Of a DNA stretch of 64,000 bases, positions 39,785 through 49,723 are shown piece by piece. This stretch comes from Epiperipatus broadwayi (Eukaryota > Onychophora > Udeonychophora > Euonychophora > Peripatidae). Made by a program: the position numbers and the translations under genes. Numbering within the stretch: position 1 is the first letter of the stretch; every line of letters starts with the position of its first letter. Location: positions 8,077,194 through 8,141,193 of the forward strand of contig JAQFVV010012420.1 of the NCBI GenBank assembly GCA_028023455.1, given 5' to 3'. The notes below the pieces were generated by a model, which saw nothing but the letters and a program-made list of their open reading frames with translations, was not told the DNA's origin and searched no databases.

Positions 39785-39983
39785 ATAATGTTTTTTATGT
39801 AAACAGCTGACTAAAAAGTAAAGAAATAACAAAATATTTCAACTAAATGTATTGTTTCATAAAAGCATTAGAGATCGTTTTGATTTCTATGACATCAAAT
39901 GTTTTTATAAATACACATTTTTTAATTAGATTACTTGGTTATTTTTTTACTTTTTAGTTGGTTGTTTACATAAAAGCATTATT
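39785..39983. mobile_element. MITE-like element with inverted ends
   Basis: ATAATGTTTTTTATGTAAAC followed by AGCTGACTAAAAAGTAAA on the left pairs with TTTACTTTTTAGTTGGTTG and TTTACATAAAAGCATTAT on the right, arms of about 43 bases. Total length is about 199 bases and there is no coding potential. The outermost bases read ATAATG/CATTAT. Superfamily is unknown. Confidence 0.8.
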
Positions 39984-40204
39984 ATAAAATAAAATAAAAA
40001 CATTTTTTTACATATTACTTTTTTACTTTTTATTTGTGTTTCATATTATTCTTAAAAATGGTTAAAACTTCAAAACAATCTGACAAAAATTATAATTTAA
40101 TAAGATATGTAAATAAAAAATATGCCCTCTAACAACAAATTCTGAATTTAATGTCATAGTTATCTGCTATATAAAATTTTATATCGGCTTTTTAATTAAA
40201 TAAT
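39984..40204. other. intron, nothing recognised
   Basis: Short AT-rich spacer. Confidence 0.5.
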
Positions 40205-40207
40205 AGT

Positions 40208-40330
40208 TAAATCAATATTAAAAAAATTTTATTCTACGAATATAATGTTTCTGTCAGATATTTTTTTTTAAAATTTTAATTAAATCAGTATGAGTTAAAT
40301 TAATATTAACAAAATTTTATTCTACAAATA
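40208..40330. repeat. direct duplication, about 88-bp period
   Basis: GTTAAATCAATATTAAAAAA, TTTTATTCTACGAATATAAT and GTTTCTGTCAG recurs about 88 bases on with a few substitutions. The second copy ends in the tRNA-like segment that follows. Confidence 0.7.
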
Positions 40331-40337
40331 TAATATT

Positions 40338-40425
40338 TCTGTTAGCTCAGTTATTAAGAAGATGTCTTGGAAACAAGGATGTGAGTTTGAGTATTAAATG
40401 GGAACGGATTTTTTTTTTATTGTAA
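40338..40425 (+). repeat. possible tRNA-derived SINE-like segment
   Basis: GTTAGCTCAGTTATTAAGA resembles a pol III A box (TRGYnnAGnnGG), and TGAGTTTGAGTATTA about 45 bases later resembles a B box. A CTTGG...CAAGG hairpin lies between, at the place of an anticodon arm. The segment ends in poly-T. The acceptor stem could not be paired, so a working tRNA is unlikely. Confidence 0.35.
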
Positions 40426-40754
40426 AAAATTAAAAAATGTGGACATATAGACAGAAACATAGACAGGGTAAGTTAATACAAAAGCATTTAATAGGCATTT
40501 ATTTATTAATCATTAGTAAGAATAATATCCAAATATAAAAGGCTTATTTTTTATCCATAATGGAGCCTCATTTATACTCATTATATTAAGCTTTCATGAT
40601 TGGAGTCGAATAAATGTAAAATAGTAAGATTCTTGGGATATCCTGGGTATATATTTACTTTTCATAATATTAAATCTTGAAAAGCTTTAAGAATGAACTT
40701 GTGATTTAATGGTCTCTTCCAAGGGATATGTTGCCCAGTTCACTAGTTTCTTAT

Positions 40755-41252
40755 TATCAGATGATCACCATTTCATGTGCTAACACATGCTGTTAATAAG
40801 AGTACCAAACTCTCCATACCTAGTGCCTCCAAGTGCAAGCTTTCATAATCAATGGATGCAGAAAGGTTTGTGCATAAAATGCTAGTGGCGATTCATCCAA
40901 CAGCCCCAGACTAGTTTCTAGATTGTGGCTTTCATCGGTGAGGAGCTTTGGATTTGAGAGCACTGCACCTAGATCATAGGTTCCAATGCAACTCTCCAGC
41001 AACCACCTATTTGATTAACTATAAATATAGGAGCCCAAGATGAAAAACACCATAATGTTTTCAACCCAAGCTTATTTGCTTGTATAGTCATATAGATCTG
41101 AATCCAGTTCAGCATCTCTACATTTTGGTATCTTTGGTTTTTTCAAAAAACCACAGTCACCATTATCCTATGGGCAGGATAGGTATCAAACCATCAAAAT
41201 ATCACATGATCATCATTTCATAAGCTTACAAGTGCTATTAATAAGAGTATGT
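40755..41252 (-). mobile_element. divergent retrozyme-like repeat copy
   Basis: A full-length but diverged minus-strand copy of the 453-bp unit: landmarks ATCACATGATCATCATTTCA near 41200, CTGAATCCAGTTCAG near 41098, GATCATAGGTTCCAATGCAA near 40970 and AATCAATGGATGCAGAAAGG near 40847 keep the order of the array units. Spacing is slightly longer, about 490 bases. It abuts the 3' tail of the CR1-like LINE at 41253. Confidence 0.75.
40895..40953 (-). ncRNA. hammerhead-like motif with one core change
   Basis: Minus strand: GGAT-side stem, CTCCTCA, core CCGATGA (40938-40932) in which U4 is C, stem II AGC-CACAA-TCT, GAAAC (40918-40914), loop TA, GTC, TGGGG and GGAT (complement of 40895-40898). Stem I pairs well; the core substitution and one stem II change suggest loss of activity. 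Confidence 0.5.
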
Positions 41253-41408
41253 GATGTGATGTGATACACTGTAAGTTCTCCTTTCTCGGAGTCAGGAAAT
41301 TCTCAGCCACTATGCCCAGAGAAACCTGTTAGACACCTTACTTTCCCTTTTCATTCCCCACTCTGTTTTTGCCCATATTCTTCTCTATTCTTCTCCATCC
41401 CATTTGCA

Positions 41409-41717
41409 CTACATAATCTTTGTCAACTCTATGGCTTTTATATCTAAATCCCCCACACCTTTTCTCAAACCCAGCATCAAAACTAAGAATCCCCTTTCTG
41501 CATAATCACTTTGTTTATTTTTATTCTTCCTTATTTGCATCCTCTCTGTTTGTATGCATTTACATTCAATTAACAGATGCCTAATATTTTCTATTCCTTT
41601 CTTACATAACTTGCAGACTAAATCACTCATATTTTTCCATTTATGTACATATTCTCTTGTTGCGAAAGATCCTGTTCGAGCCTTAAACAGTAACCCTACT
41701 TTCTTGGCTACTATCAT
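41409..41717 (-). pseudogene. CR1-like LINE ORF2 C-terminal end
   Basis: Open for 102 codons: VGLLFKARTGSFATREYVHK, then LVCKLCKKGIENIRHLLIEC. The C-x2-C-x8-H-x4-C pattern followed by TERMQ is the usual end of CR1/Jockey-group reverse transcriptase ORFs. The frame is intact up to its stop and belongs with the reverse transcriptase upstream on the same strand. Confidence 0.75.
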
Positions 41718-41719
41718 AA

Positions 41720-42960
41720 ATTAATTTGCACACAATATTATGTTTATTTTTCTATATATTTACACTGTTTTTACTCTCCAACTCCCTATTTTTATGTTTT
41801 TATTTCGTGTATATTTAAACTCTTTTTACTCTCTAACTCCCTCCCTATTTTTATGCTTTTATTTCATTCCTTGCCACTTTAACACTCCACAATTCTACCA
41901 ACACAATCATCCCATCTTTTGTATAAGTATACTGACAAAAGCCTTTATCCATATCTTCTGCATACCATATTATCTTTCTGACCATCTTATTGCCTGTTCT
42001 TTACTCATAAACCAATTAAAAATTGTTTGGCTAGTCTCTTATTATCCATAAATTGCAATCTATTGAACATTTTTCATTTTGTTTTTTTGCATCTCTCTTA
42101 TAAAAACTTGATCATCTCATTGCTTTTTAAATTGCCTCCTTTGCCGTCTGCATATCTGCATCTAATGCATATCTTCCTACTTCTCTTTATACTTTTTTTT
42201 TTAAGAAATCTAACAACCCTTTATTAACACATCATTACCATAAATTAACCATGCTACTGCCACTCCCATATAATTCTAGTTACGTCATATTTATTATATG
42301 AAAACACTTAATTTCTTTATCATTCCCTTTGTTTTCTTACTTTCATTTATCAATTTTTTCTTCTATTCATCCAAGCAATTTCTCTGATTACTTAAGATGA
42401 TTCCGAAATAGTTATATCTATTCATGACATTTAACTTTATATCCCCCATTAAAAATTCTTTCTCTTCTCTTTCCCCAACATTTATCCTCATTACTTTTGA
42501 TTTTTCTATACTAAATTTGATTCCCATCAATTTACTTTTTCCCTGTAAAAGTCTTCAGTATAACTTCCATATCTTCCTTCTTTACGTGCATAAGAAAATA
42601 TCAGCAAGTATAAGACTTGATAATGTATACATTTCTTTGCCATCTACTAATGGTATCTCTAATCTTTTTATTGCCCTTTCCATTTCTCTCAAATATAACA
42701 AAAGCAAAATAGGTGATATAGGGCATCCTTTTTTTTTGTCTCACTTCATTTTTTAACTCTAATTCTATATTTCCTTATTGATACATATAATCATTATTTG
42801 CATACAATCTCATACTAAGATTCACTAAAGCTCCACCCATTACCAAAAACTTACTCATAATCTATTTCTATTCATTCTATCATATGCCTTCTCTCTATAT
42901 ATAAAGACTATATATAACTGTCTATCTATTCCTACTCATATCTATAAGGTGTGGCTACAA
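41720..42960 (-). pseudogene. CR1-like LINE reverse transcriptase fragments
   Basis: Near 42900-42880 the minus strand reads REKAYDRMNRNRL (the (F)DR motif of block A, where the catalytic Asp lies), then at about 42745-42640 QKKGCPISPILLLLYL and LEIPLVDGK, with LILADIF where FADD should be. ESMKVMRI-like and YNYFGI segments follow near 42490-42400. The blocks keep the order of a LINE reverse transcriptase palm. Single-base indels change frame every 30-100 codons. The finger region that should precede block A is absent because of the insertion and a deletion at 42960-43190. Confidence 0.75.
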
Positions 42961-42978
42961 ATAAACTATCTCATATGT

Positions 42979-43187
42979 GCCTATCCAAGGCTCCTCACTG
43001 ATGAAGGCCACAAGCCAGAAACTAGTCTGGAGATATTGGACAAGTAGGCAGTAGATGAGGATTTATGCTCAGGCCTTCTGGCTTGCACTGAGTGGCAATA
43101 CATATAGACAGTTTTGCCTATTTTAATAACAGTTATAAGCAAGCATAGGAAATGGTGATCATGTGATGTTTATTGGCTTAAATATAC
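42979..43187 (+). mobile_element. retrozyme-like short unit nested in the LINE
   Basis: Starts with CTATCCAAGG, passes directly into a hammerhead motif and then GAAATGGTGATCATGTGATG, ending in TTTATTGGCTTA. It lacks the first 250 bases of the 453-bp unit. Its 5' start and 3' end agree with the minus copy at 30813-30602. It splits the CR1-like ORF2 and points against it, so it inserted after the LINE. Confidence 0.75.
42983..43041 (+). ncRNA. type I hammerhead-like ribozyme with intact core
   Basis: Core CTGATGA 42998-43004; A; stem II GGC 43006-43008, loop CACAA, GCC 43014-43016; A; GAAAC 43018-43022; TA; GTC ending at 43027; TGGAGA pairs with TCCTCA except for one C-A; TCC (42984-42986) pairs with GGA in the distal stem. 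Every core base is conserved. Together with 31021-31079 this is the best candidate for activity. Confidence 0.68.
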
Positions 43188-43189
43188 AA

Positions 43190-43720
43190 TCTGTTGTGTG
43201 GAATATATTATTTTTAGACCATAAATATTTGATGAACTCCCAATGCTCAAATTCACTCTCCGACAAAAAGTCGTCAATTTTTTCAATATGCCCATTCATA
43301 TCTCTTATAACCATTATTTTCTTTGAAACTATGTACATCCTTAATTAGGCATTTATATATTCTACTCTTTCACTTCATTATAGTTTGACCGTCTCCAGTG
43401 GCCATATACACTATAACCATCATCCATTTCTTTTCTTCCAACATTTCAAACCACAAATGTTCTTGACACTTAACTGTATTTAAATATTTTTTTTGACATA
43501 ACTCCTATATCACTACCTCCTTTTTTTTTCTATTTATACTTTCCTTACCAAGACTTCCAATGTAATTTCTTCTTCTCTTAGATGTGTTTCCACTACTGCT
43601 AATACCTCAAGTCCTTTATTTTAATTGCTTTGTTTAATTACATCCACTTTTCTGGTCATTACCACCTTGCATATTCAAATATCCACATTTTAACATTTTC
43701 TTTTTTTCTTACTACCCGTT
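43190..43720 (-). pseudogene. CR1-like LINE endonuclease fragments
   Basis: Minus strand, in shifting frames: NICRVVMTRKVDVIKQ, LEVLAVVETHLREEE at about 43610-43570 (catalytic Glu of the EEP nuclease in ETHL) and MVIRDMNGHIEKID at about 43320-43280 (the GDFN motif, here RDMN). The terminal SDH motif was not seen because the insertion and deletion follow. Low conservation. Confidence 0.65.
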
Positions 43721-43952
43721 TAAAAATTGTTTTGATTCTTTCTTTTTTTACATTTGTAATTAGTTTGTTTAGCATTAGTTTTACAGACCCATTCTCTCTT
43801 CACATCTACATTTGTATCTGTATCAGCTAATCTTTGTTTACTTCTTACATCCTGTCCATTCTTAATCTACTTTTTGATAATACTGTAATTTAAAACTCTA
43901 TCCCCCTTTATCAGTTTTCCGAACTATAATATTTTTTTATAAATCAAACTCC

Positions 43953-44216
43953 TTAATATTTCTCTTGTTTTGCTAAGTGCAGTCCATCTTTACTATTCAA
44001 GTCCCTCATACTAATAAAAAAATCCCACATCCACAAACATAACATTATTTCTCTCACATAATTTTCCAATTTCTCATTTATAGGACATGCCGTATCTAAC
44101 ATATACCTAATGTCGAATCTTGGTAATAATTCAACTACTACTCTTCCTCTAATCTTACTCAAATTATTAATCAATTTTATGCACTCATCCATTACTCTCT
44201 CCAATGCCTCTGACAA
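43953..44216 (-). pseudogene. CR1-like LINE ORF1, esterase-like C-terminal part
   Basis: An 87-codon frame: IKLINNLSKIRGRVVVELLP, RFDIRYMLD, NEKLENYV and KDGLHLAKQEK. The LPR.D.....N..L spacing and the closing DGLHL, with the catalytic Asp and His of block V, are typical of SGNH/GDSL-type esterases. Esterase parts are known in ORF1 of CR1-like LINEs. The nucleophile serine block would lie near 44330-44250 but is not legible because of frame changes. The role in the element (perhaps membrane or RNP related) is unknown. Confidence 0.65.
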
Positions 44217-44310
44217 ATTATTTGTCCTACCATAACATAAACATCTCTACTCCCTTGTTTCTTTACCTTATCTGTAGTATCCCTAATTCCAGGTCCATGC
44301 AAACTTATTT

Positions 44311-44783
44311 TTATATACTGTTTTTGTTTTCCCTTGTCAATACTTTCTCATAGTGTATTTTCCCTACTTCATCCGTGACATTCTCTTTAACCTTCTGCAC
44401 TTCCTCCTTATTGTTTTTGTTCATTATTTTTTTAATCTGTTTACACTTCATTTCTAATGATTTTAATTTTGCTTCTACATCCTTTACCTCTTCCTTTATC
44501 TTACTTATTATTTGGTTAACCATCTCCATTGCACTATTTATTTTGTCATCCATATCTCTTGTCACTCTGCTAAAAACATTCTATCTTTCTTAACTACATT
44601 TTGTTCCATTTCTCCTGACTTTTTCTTTAAACTATCTACACTTAAAAACCATTTTTCCACCTCTTTTATCACATTTACACATGAGCTACATAACTGTACA
44701 CCTGTTACATCATTCCTAATCTTATTTAAGCATTTCAAATGATAAAACTTATCAAACTTATCGCATACGATACACTCTACCAT
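44311..44783 (-). pseudogene. CR1-like LINE ORF1, PHD-like finger and coiled coil
   Basis: From 44783: MVECIVCDKFDKFYHLKCLN, then VQLCSSCVN, giving C-x2-C, H-x2-C and C-x2-C, the second half of a PHD-like finger (the first Cys pair would be upstream and was not seen). A frameshift at about 44565 leads to MTRDMDDKINSAMEMVNQII and a long charged helix (KEEVKDVEAKLKSLEMKCKQ) that looks like a coiled coil. The order PHD, coiled coil, esterase agrees with CR1-type ORF1. Confidence 0.68.
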
Positions 44784-44850
44784 AGCACACCTAATTTCCT
44801 TCTGTCCATTTTATATACATTGTGGGATACAAAAGTAATTCATATTCCTT

Positions 44851-45633
44851 ATTTTTCCAAGTTCCTTACTCTATATTTAAATTTATGCTTTCTCTACTAC
44901 TCTTCAAACCCCTTTATACAAAAGGAGAAAAACGTTTTAATGGTGTTCGATAAACAAATGATTCCTAACCTTACACTTCAAACTTTATCTTTCTCAGAAT
45001 AAATCACTCTTTCCTAAGTTGAAAAATTCTTTAGTAGTAAACTTACTAAAATACCTACTAATCTTACATACAACTTAGTTTAAAAGGCTCCTTACAGTAA
45101 GCACAAAAAAAATTATTATTTTTCTTTTACATTAAAATGGCGTAATGAATCACTCTCCAAACATTAGCAATATTATTCCTGATCTTTCCAAATCCACTTA
45201 ATTTGTATTTATTTTGATATGCTTAATCATATTAAAAAATTTTTTTCTTTGTCTTTAATAAAGGTGATTTTAATTTTATTAGTGTGTCATAACTTTGCTA
45301 TTTTTAACTTCTGCTTTATTTATTGTACTTCAGTAAATCTAAAAATTTAGCAGATATGTATATGAAAAGAATTTTTGTCTTTATAAACTATAAAGCAGTA
45401 AAAAAAATGTTGAGGCAGCAAAAGTTACAGTATTATCCAAAATGAAAATAAATGAAAAACATAGATGCTTATCAGTATTAAAATAAGGCAGATATTTTAA
45501 TACAATGGGCATAAAACAAGTGACTTGTTTTGAAATTATTTTTAATCTTTGCTTTTAAAATAATCTGAATCTAAAGAAAAATCAAATAGAGTTTATATAG
45601 CAAATAATGAAAAATGAGAAAATTAGATATATA
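44851..45633. other. intron, LINE 5' leader or unrelated sequence
   Basis: No frame or repeat is recognised. The first 200 bases may still be LINE leader. Confidence 0.4.
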
Positions 45634-46580
45634 CTATATTTGTAGCATATAGGACTCGCTTTTCCCCCTCAAAATACACCCAAAGTATGAGGTGCATCTT
45701 ATGCGCTGGTAATCAAAATTATGAATTGAAATTTCAGTCAGTCTAAAACTTTTGGTTTATATTAATATATATATATAAGTATTCTATTGCATTTTGTCCT
45801 TTTGCAAAACAGTTGTTTTGAATAAATCGTTTCCATAATTTTTTTTCTGTTCTGTAAAGATATTAAGTTGCCCAAAGAAAAACTGCCTGGCTTATTTGTG
45901 CATATTCATTGCAAGGGCTAAATTGATGAAGGTAGGTTGAAGTTGTGGATAGACATTGTGGGTCTAGGCATCCTGGTAGACTGTTAAAGAAACCTGTCTT
46001 GCTGGTATTGGATCAGTTTCAGAATCACAGAATGAGGCTGCCAAAAATAAAATCAACCAATTGAAAACTCAATTAGCTTTACAGATGGTCTAATGAGCTT
46101 GTTTCAGTCTTTAGATGTCTGTATTAATAAAGCATTTAAAGGATTCATGAAGGAGAAATACAACAGTTGAATGAGTGATAACATTGGAGAAAAGAAGAAG
46201 TTTAGCATTTCGTAGATTTGTGGTTGGGTCAAAACTTCATGTGATGCTATCAAACATGAGACAGTTGTAAAATCATTTAATAAATGTGGAATTAGCATCT
46301 CACTTCATCGGACAAAGGATGGTTTGTTATATGAAAACTTAAAATGATTATCCATTTAGCTCTGGAGATGAATTTTTGGGTTTTGAGGATGAAGATTAAA
46401 AGGTATCTAACTATAATGTCCTTAGTTAATTTTTTGTAGACATAAATAACTATAAAATTAGTACAGTAAATGATTATGGTAATTCATGAAAAATTTTAGA
46501 AAATTATTTTCTTAAAAAATGTGTATAGAAATGAAATGTTTCTTATATGCTGCTGCATCCTTTACGCTAGTAAAATGTGG
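45634..46580 (+). mobile_element. pogo-like DNA transposon, internally deleted
   Basis: The left end, after TA (45632-45633), reads CTATATTTGTAGCATATAGG. The right end, before TA (46581-46582), has the complement CCACATTTTACTAGCGTAAA. The ends align as imperfect inverted repeats of about 28 bases with TA duplication, as in the Tc1/mariner-pogo group. Just inside, GGTGCATCTTATGCGC is a typical subterminal motif of this pogo subgroup. The element is 947 bases, far below the 2-3 kb of an autonomous copy. Confidence 0.72.
45880..46410 (+). pseudogene. pogo-like DDE transposase C-terminal remnant
   Basis: Readable in two or three frames: KLWIDIVGLG near 45935; then LDVCINKAFKGFMKEKYN at about 46110-46165, SDNIGEKKKFSIS near 46180, GWVKTSCDAIKHETVVKSF at about 46222-46280, and NKCGISISLHRTKDGLLYEN to 46340. 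LDV.INK.FK followed by the GW...SWDA/I..ET...SF.KCGIS pattern is the end of the DDE-1 catalytic domain of pogo/Jerky-like proteins. The catalytic aspartates lie in the deleted part. Confidence 0.75.
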
Positions 46581-47458
46581 TAATTTTAGTTGTTTGCAAA
46601 TATTTATTTTTTATTATTATTAAAATAAAAAGTATTTTTTTAAAGCCCATAAAACACAATTTATAAAGAATATATAGATGTGCAAAGTTTCTTTTTAACA
46701 TTAAGTATTATGTGTAATACCAAATACAAAATTAGAGTATAACAAAGTTTCAAAAGTTTTTTGAGTTCACAAAAGTATAGAAAAGTAAAAACCAAGTTTA
46801 ATTATTTTTTATTTATTAAAAATAAAAACTAAAATATGAATTGTGCAGTGAACAATTATTAAAATTAAATAATGGAAACAAAAAAGGTTAATGCAGGGGA
46901 TCATCTAAGCAAAGTTTTAATAAATGAAAAATATTAATGTTTTGATATTTTTTTAAATTTCTTTTAATTTTTTTTTTCAATTTCTATTGATTTAAAAATC
47001 CTTGGATTAATTCCAATTATTGCTTATTTCCAGTTTTTTATTCATATCTCTAAGGATTATTAACTGTAGACATATTTTATTGTTCAGTGTCTTGATTGTC
47101 ACATCATCTTGATCTATATGTAATTTAATTGAAAAGTTTTATTTTTTCCACACATTTGTTATATTCTATAATTGTCTATGCAAACATAACAACATTTAAT
47201 GAGCCTCCTTTATTTTTTGTTTTTCTTTCAGTTGATATTGTTTTTGCAGACTTATTTGAAATGTTTTCTGTGTTTCTGCTTTTTGGAATATGATTTGAGT
47301 AATTTTTTTCTTTTTGTTTTCATTATGCAGAGTTACAATGCACTTTGTCATTTCTGTGTTTAATGTGTAGACTATATATATATATATAATTTTTTTCTCT
47401 GTTTTATACAAATACTTTCCAAGAAATAATATGATGTATCTGTAATTTTATTTACCAG
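46581..47458. other. end of the 15.4-kb intron, nothing recognised
   Basis: AT-rich intron closing with TTTACCAG, the acceptor of the small Crk exon at 47459. Confidence 0.6.
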
Positions 47459-47509
47459 GCTCCTAGGAGGGTTGAAAAAGTTATAGCCAAGTATGATTTT
47501 GCAGGAACG
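47459..47509 (+). CDS. Crk: Crk adaptor, 51-bp microexon-like linker exon
   Basis: Seventeen codons, phase 0 at both borders: APRRVEKVIAKYDFAGT. RRVEKVI links SH2 to SH3 as in insect Crk, and AKYDF is the ALYDY motif that opens the SH3 fold and contributes aromatic residues to the proline-peptide groove. Acceptor TTTACCAG, donor GTTAGT. A 51-bp exon between introns of 15.4 and 11.9 kb is symmetrical and could be skipped without a frameshift, but that would remove the start of the SH3 domain. Confidence 0.93.
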
Positions 47510-47885
47510 GTTAGTATTTTATTCTTTATATGTTTTTGAATATTTTGTTTTTTAATTTATTTATTATTAATACTGTTAAATTTTTAAATTGTGTAACATT
47601 TATATATAAAAAAGTTATTTTTAATATTAATAAAATGTAAATAATTCTTACTACTGTTCATTATTTCACTTCCAAAAAAAAAAAAAAAAGCATATTATTT
47701 TACTTAGATTAGATTATAAGTGTGTGAAAAGGTTAAAAAGCATTTTAAAAAATAGTTTACTAAAGTAGCCTTATAAATATTTTAATATACAATATAAATT
47801 ATTATCAGGATAGTTTTATTAGTTGTGAGTTTTTTTTTAAGTAGAAAATTTTTTTGATAATGTTCTGAATTTTAAATGTAATTTT
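47510..47885. other. start of an 11.9-kb Crk intron, nothing recognised
   Basis: AT-rich sequence before the first Merlin-type element. Confidence 0.55.
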
Positions 47886-49223
47886 GGTTGTCATCGAATA
47901 GCCACTATATCCCACTCGATGGCGCAGTTTTCACACTTAAACTATAAAATATGATCATTCCCGGGCTGTTAATTATAATCATTTTGATGTGTTTTTTGTA
48001 ATGCGAAAATAAAAACAAAAGAAAATCGTCTTTCTTAAATATTATTTTTTATTAACGTATACAAATTAAATGATAATAATAAATGTAAAATAAAATAAAC
48101 AAATTACAATATGATTCGTCTTTTTTAGTTTGCTTTTTATTAGAAAAATCAATTTTCTATCGGAGATTTTTTTACTAGGGTTATGGCTTTTTTTTTTGTT
48201 GTTTAAAAACTCATAATTGGAATAAAAAGTAAAAATTCTTAGTCTTCCTTTTACATTTTATTTCTACAGAGAAACTGATATTATTGTGTTATCGCTATTT
48301 TTTACTTTTTTAGTCTTTGGTTTACTTTTTTTTTTTTTTTTTTTTTACAAACAGATATTACTGCTATTTTTTATTTCAAATAGAATGACAACTAAAAGTA
48401 AAAGTTGTTACAGTTAGGTTTAGGGTTAGTGTTATGTTGTTTGTAATGCTAAAATAAAAAATATCAAAATCATATTTTTGTAAATATTTTTTTTTACTAA
48501 CATCTATAAAATAAATGATAACAATAAACATAAACTATGTTCAACAAAGTATAACAGTAGTCGGAGAAAAGAAAGAAACTAAAACTTTTTTAAACAACAA
48601 CATATATATATAAAAAATGTCTTCTTTACTTATTAAACGTGTTTATAATATATGCTTTTTATGATATTTAAAAAAACAGTGTACAATTGTACTTTTATTA
48701 CTGGATATTTTTGTGTTAACGCTCTTTTATTTCAAAAATATACACACGGTACAATCTTATTTGTCTTGTGGGATGTTACGAACAGTACGTTACTTGACGC
48801 GTTACCTAATTCCAACTCACTTTATACATATATCTCGTCAACATTTACCACTTAAAACTTCAATACACTACGGTGTAAAAAGTCTGTTAATTATTGCTTT
48901 ATAAAATCTGAACATTTCAATACTTTAAAATAAAAACAAATCCAATGAAAACAACATTTCCATCCAATTCAAAAAAACACACCCTCTCACCAAGCCGTAA
49001 CCATTTTATAAACTGTGCGAATTCGGAAAATGTATTTGCTGCGATGCGACATACATGCTGTACTGCGACGCGACATAGCAGCCTGCAATATGTAGCACAA
49101 CAAAAAAGTTGTATTATAAAAAACGCGGGTTTGAACATGTCGGCTGCGGAAACGGCATTTCTATGTGTTTTAGCGTGAAAACGGCGCCATCCAGTGGAAT
49201 ATGGTGGCTGTTCGATGACTACC
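47886..49223. mobile_element. Merlin-type non-autonomous DNA transposon
   Basis: The ends are long inverted repeats of about 57 bases: GGTTGTCATCGAATAGCCAC on the left corresponds to the complement of GTGGCTGTTCGATGACTACC on the right, and further in CGATGGCGCAGTTTTCACAC corresponds to GCGTGAAAACGGCGCCATCC. Flanks GTAATTTT (47878-47885) and ATAATTTT (49224-49231) form an 8-bp target duplication with one mismatch. GG...CC ends, long inverted repeats and 8-bp duplications match Merlin. The 1338-bp body has no transposase; frames over the right arm (48917-49225) only translate the repeat. Confidence 0.8.
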
Positions 49224-49723
49224 ATAATTTTTTCTTGTAAATTTTAATTTTTTTAATATAAACAATATCTACAGTGATCAATCATAGACATTTACGAGTG
49301 AAAAGACCATTTTTCTAGTTTATAGAGCTTATTACTTATTTCTAAGATAGAAAAGATCAAGCAGTGTTTGCTGAGCTGTCAGATAAATTTCTTTCTTCAA
49401 ATTAATAAAATCCAAAATAAATCAGAGATAAATTTATTAGAATCTTGTTTTTCACCAAATAGAAAAATGCTACAAAAGCTAGGAAGCCCTGTTTTGAAGA
49501 AAGCTTTTCCCCTTAATTTAGAATTTTTCTTTTTTCAGTTTTATTAAACTTCTCTACATCATAGCTTGCTTATACGTATTGATCCAATTTTGATTCTGTC
49601 AAGATCAATGAGAAGCATTATTGAATGTTAATTTTTTGAAAATGCCTTGAGGGAAGAGAAATTGAAAAAATTCAGACAGTAAAAAATAATGTGGTATATT
49701 AGACCAACAAATTGATAGGTGTA
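49224..49723. other. intron between two Merlin-type elements
   Basis: No feature recognised. Confidence 0.55.

Larger units (their letters stand above)
41253..44850 (-). mobile_element. CR1-like LINE, near full length, decayed and interrupted
   Basis: Minus-strand order: ORF1 (44783-43953) with zinc-finger, coiled-coil and esterase-like parts; ORF2 endonuclease (about 43720-43190); reverse transcriptase (about 42960-41720); C-terminal Cys/His end (41717-41409); 3' untranslated part; and a short repeated tail (ATCAC)n at about 41272-41256. ORF1 with PHD-like and esterase parts is characteristic of CR1-like LINEs. A retrozyme-like repeat (42979-43187) is inserted in ORF2, and the reverse transcriptase 5' part is missing there. 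Frequent frameshifts show it is old. The 5' end is approximate. Confidence 0.8.

Noticed and set aside
48652-48904. LWDV-containing frame resembling the Merlin transposase start
   Set aside because: LWDVTNS resembles LWDVPNR of the other element, but the match is only a few residues and nothing follows.
48917-49225. 102-codon frame with Cys-rich segment
   Set aside because: It runs into the terminal inverted repeat of the Merlin-type element and has no domain; probably non-coding.
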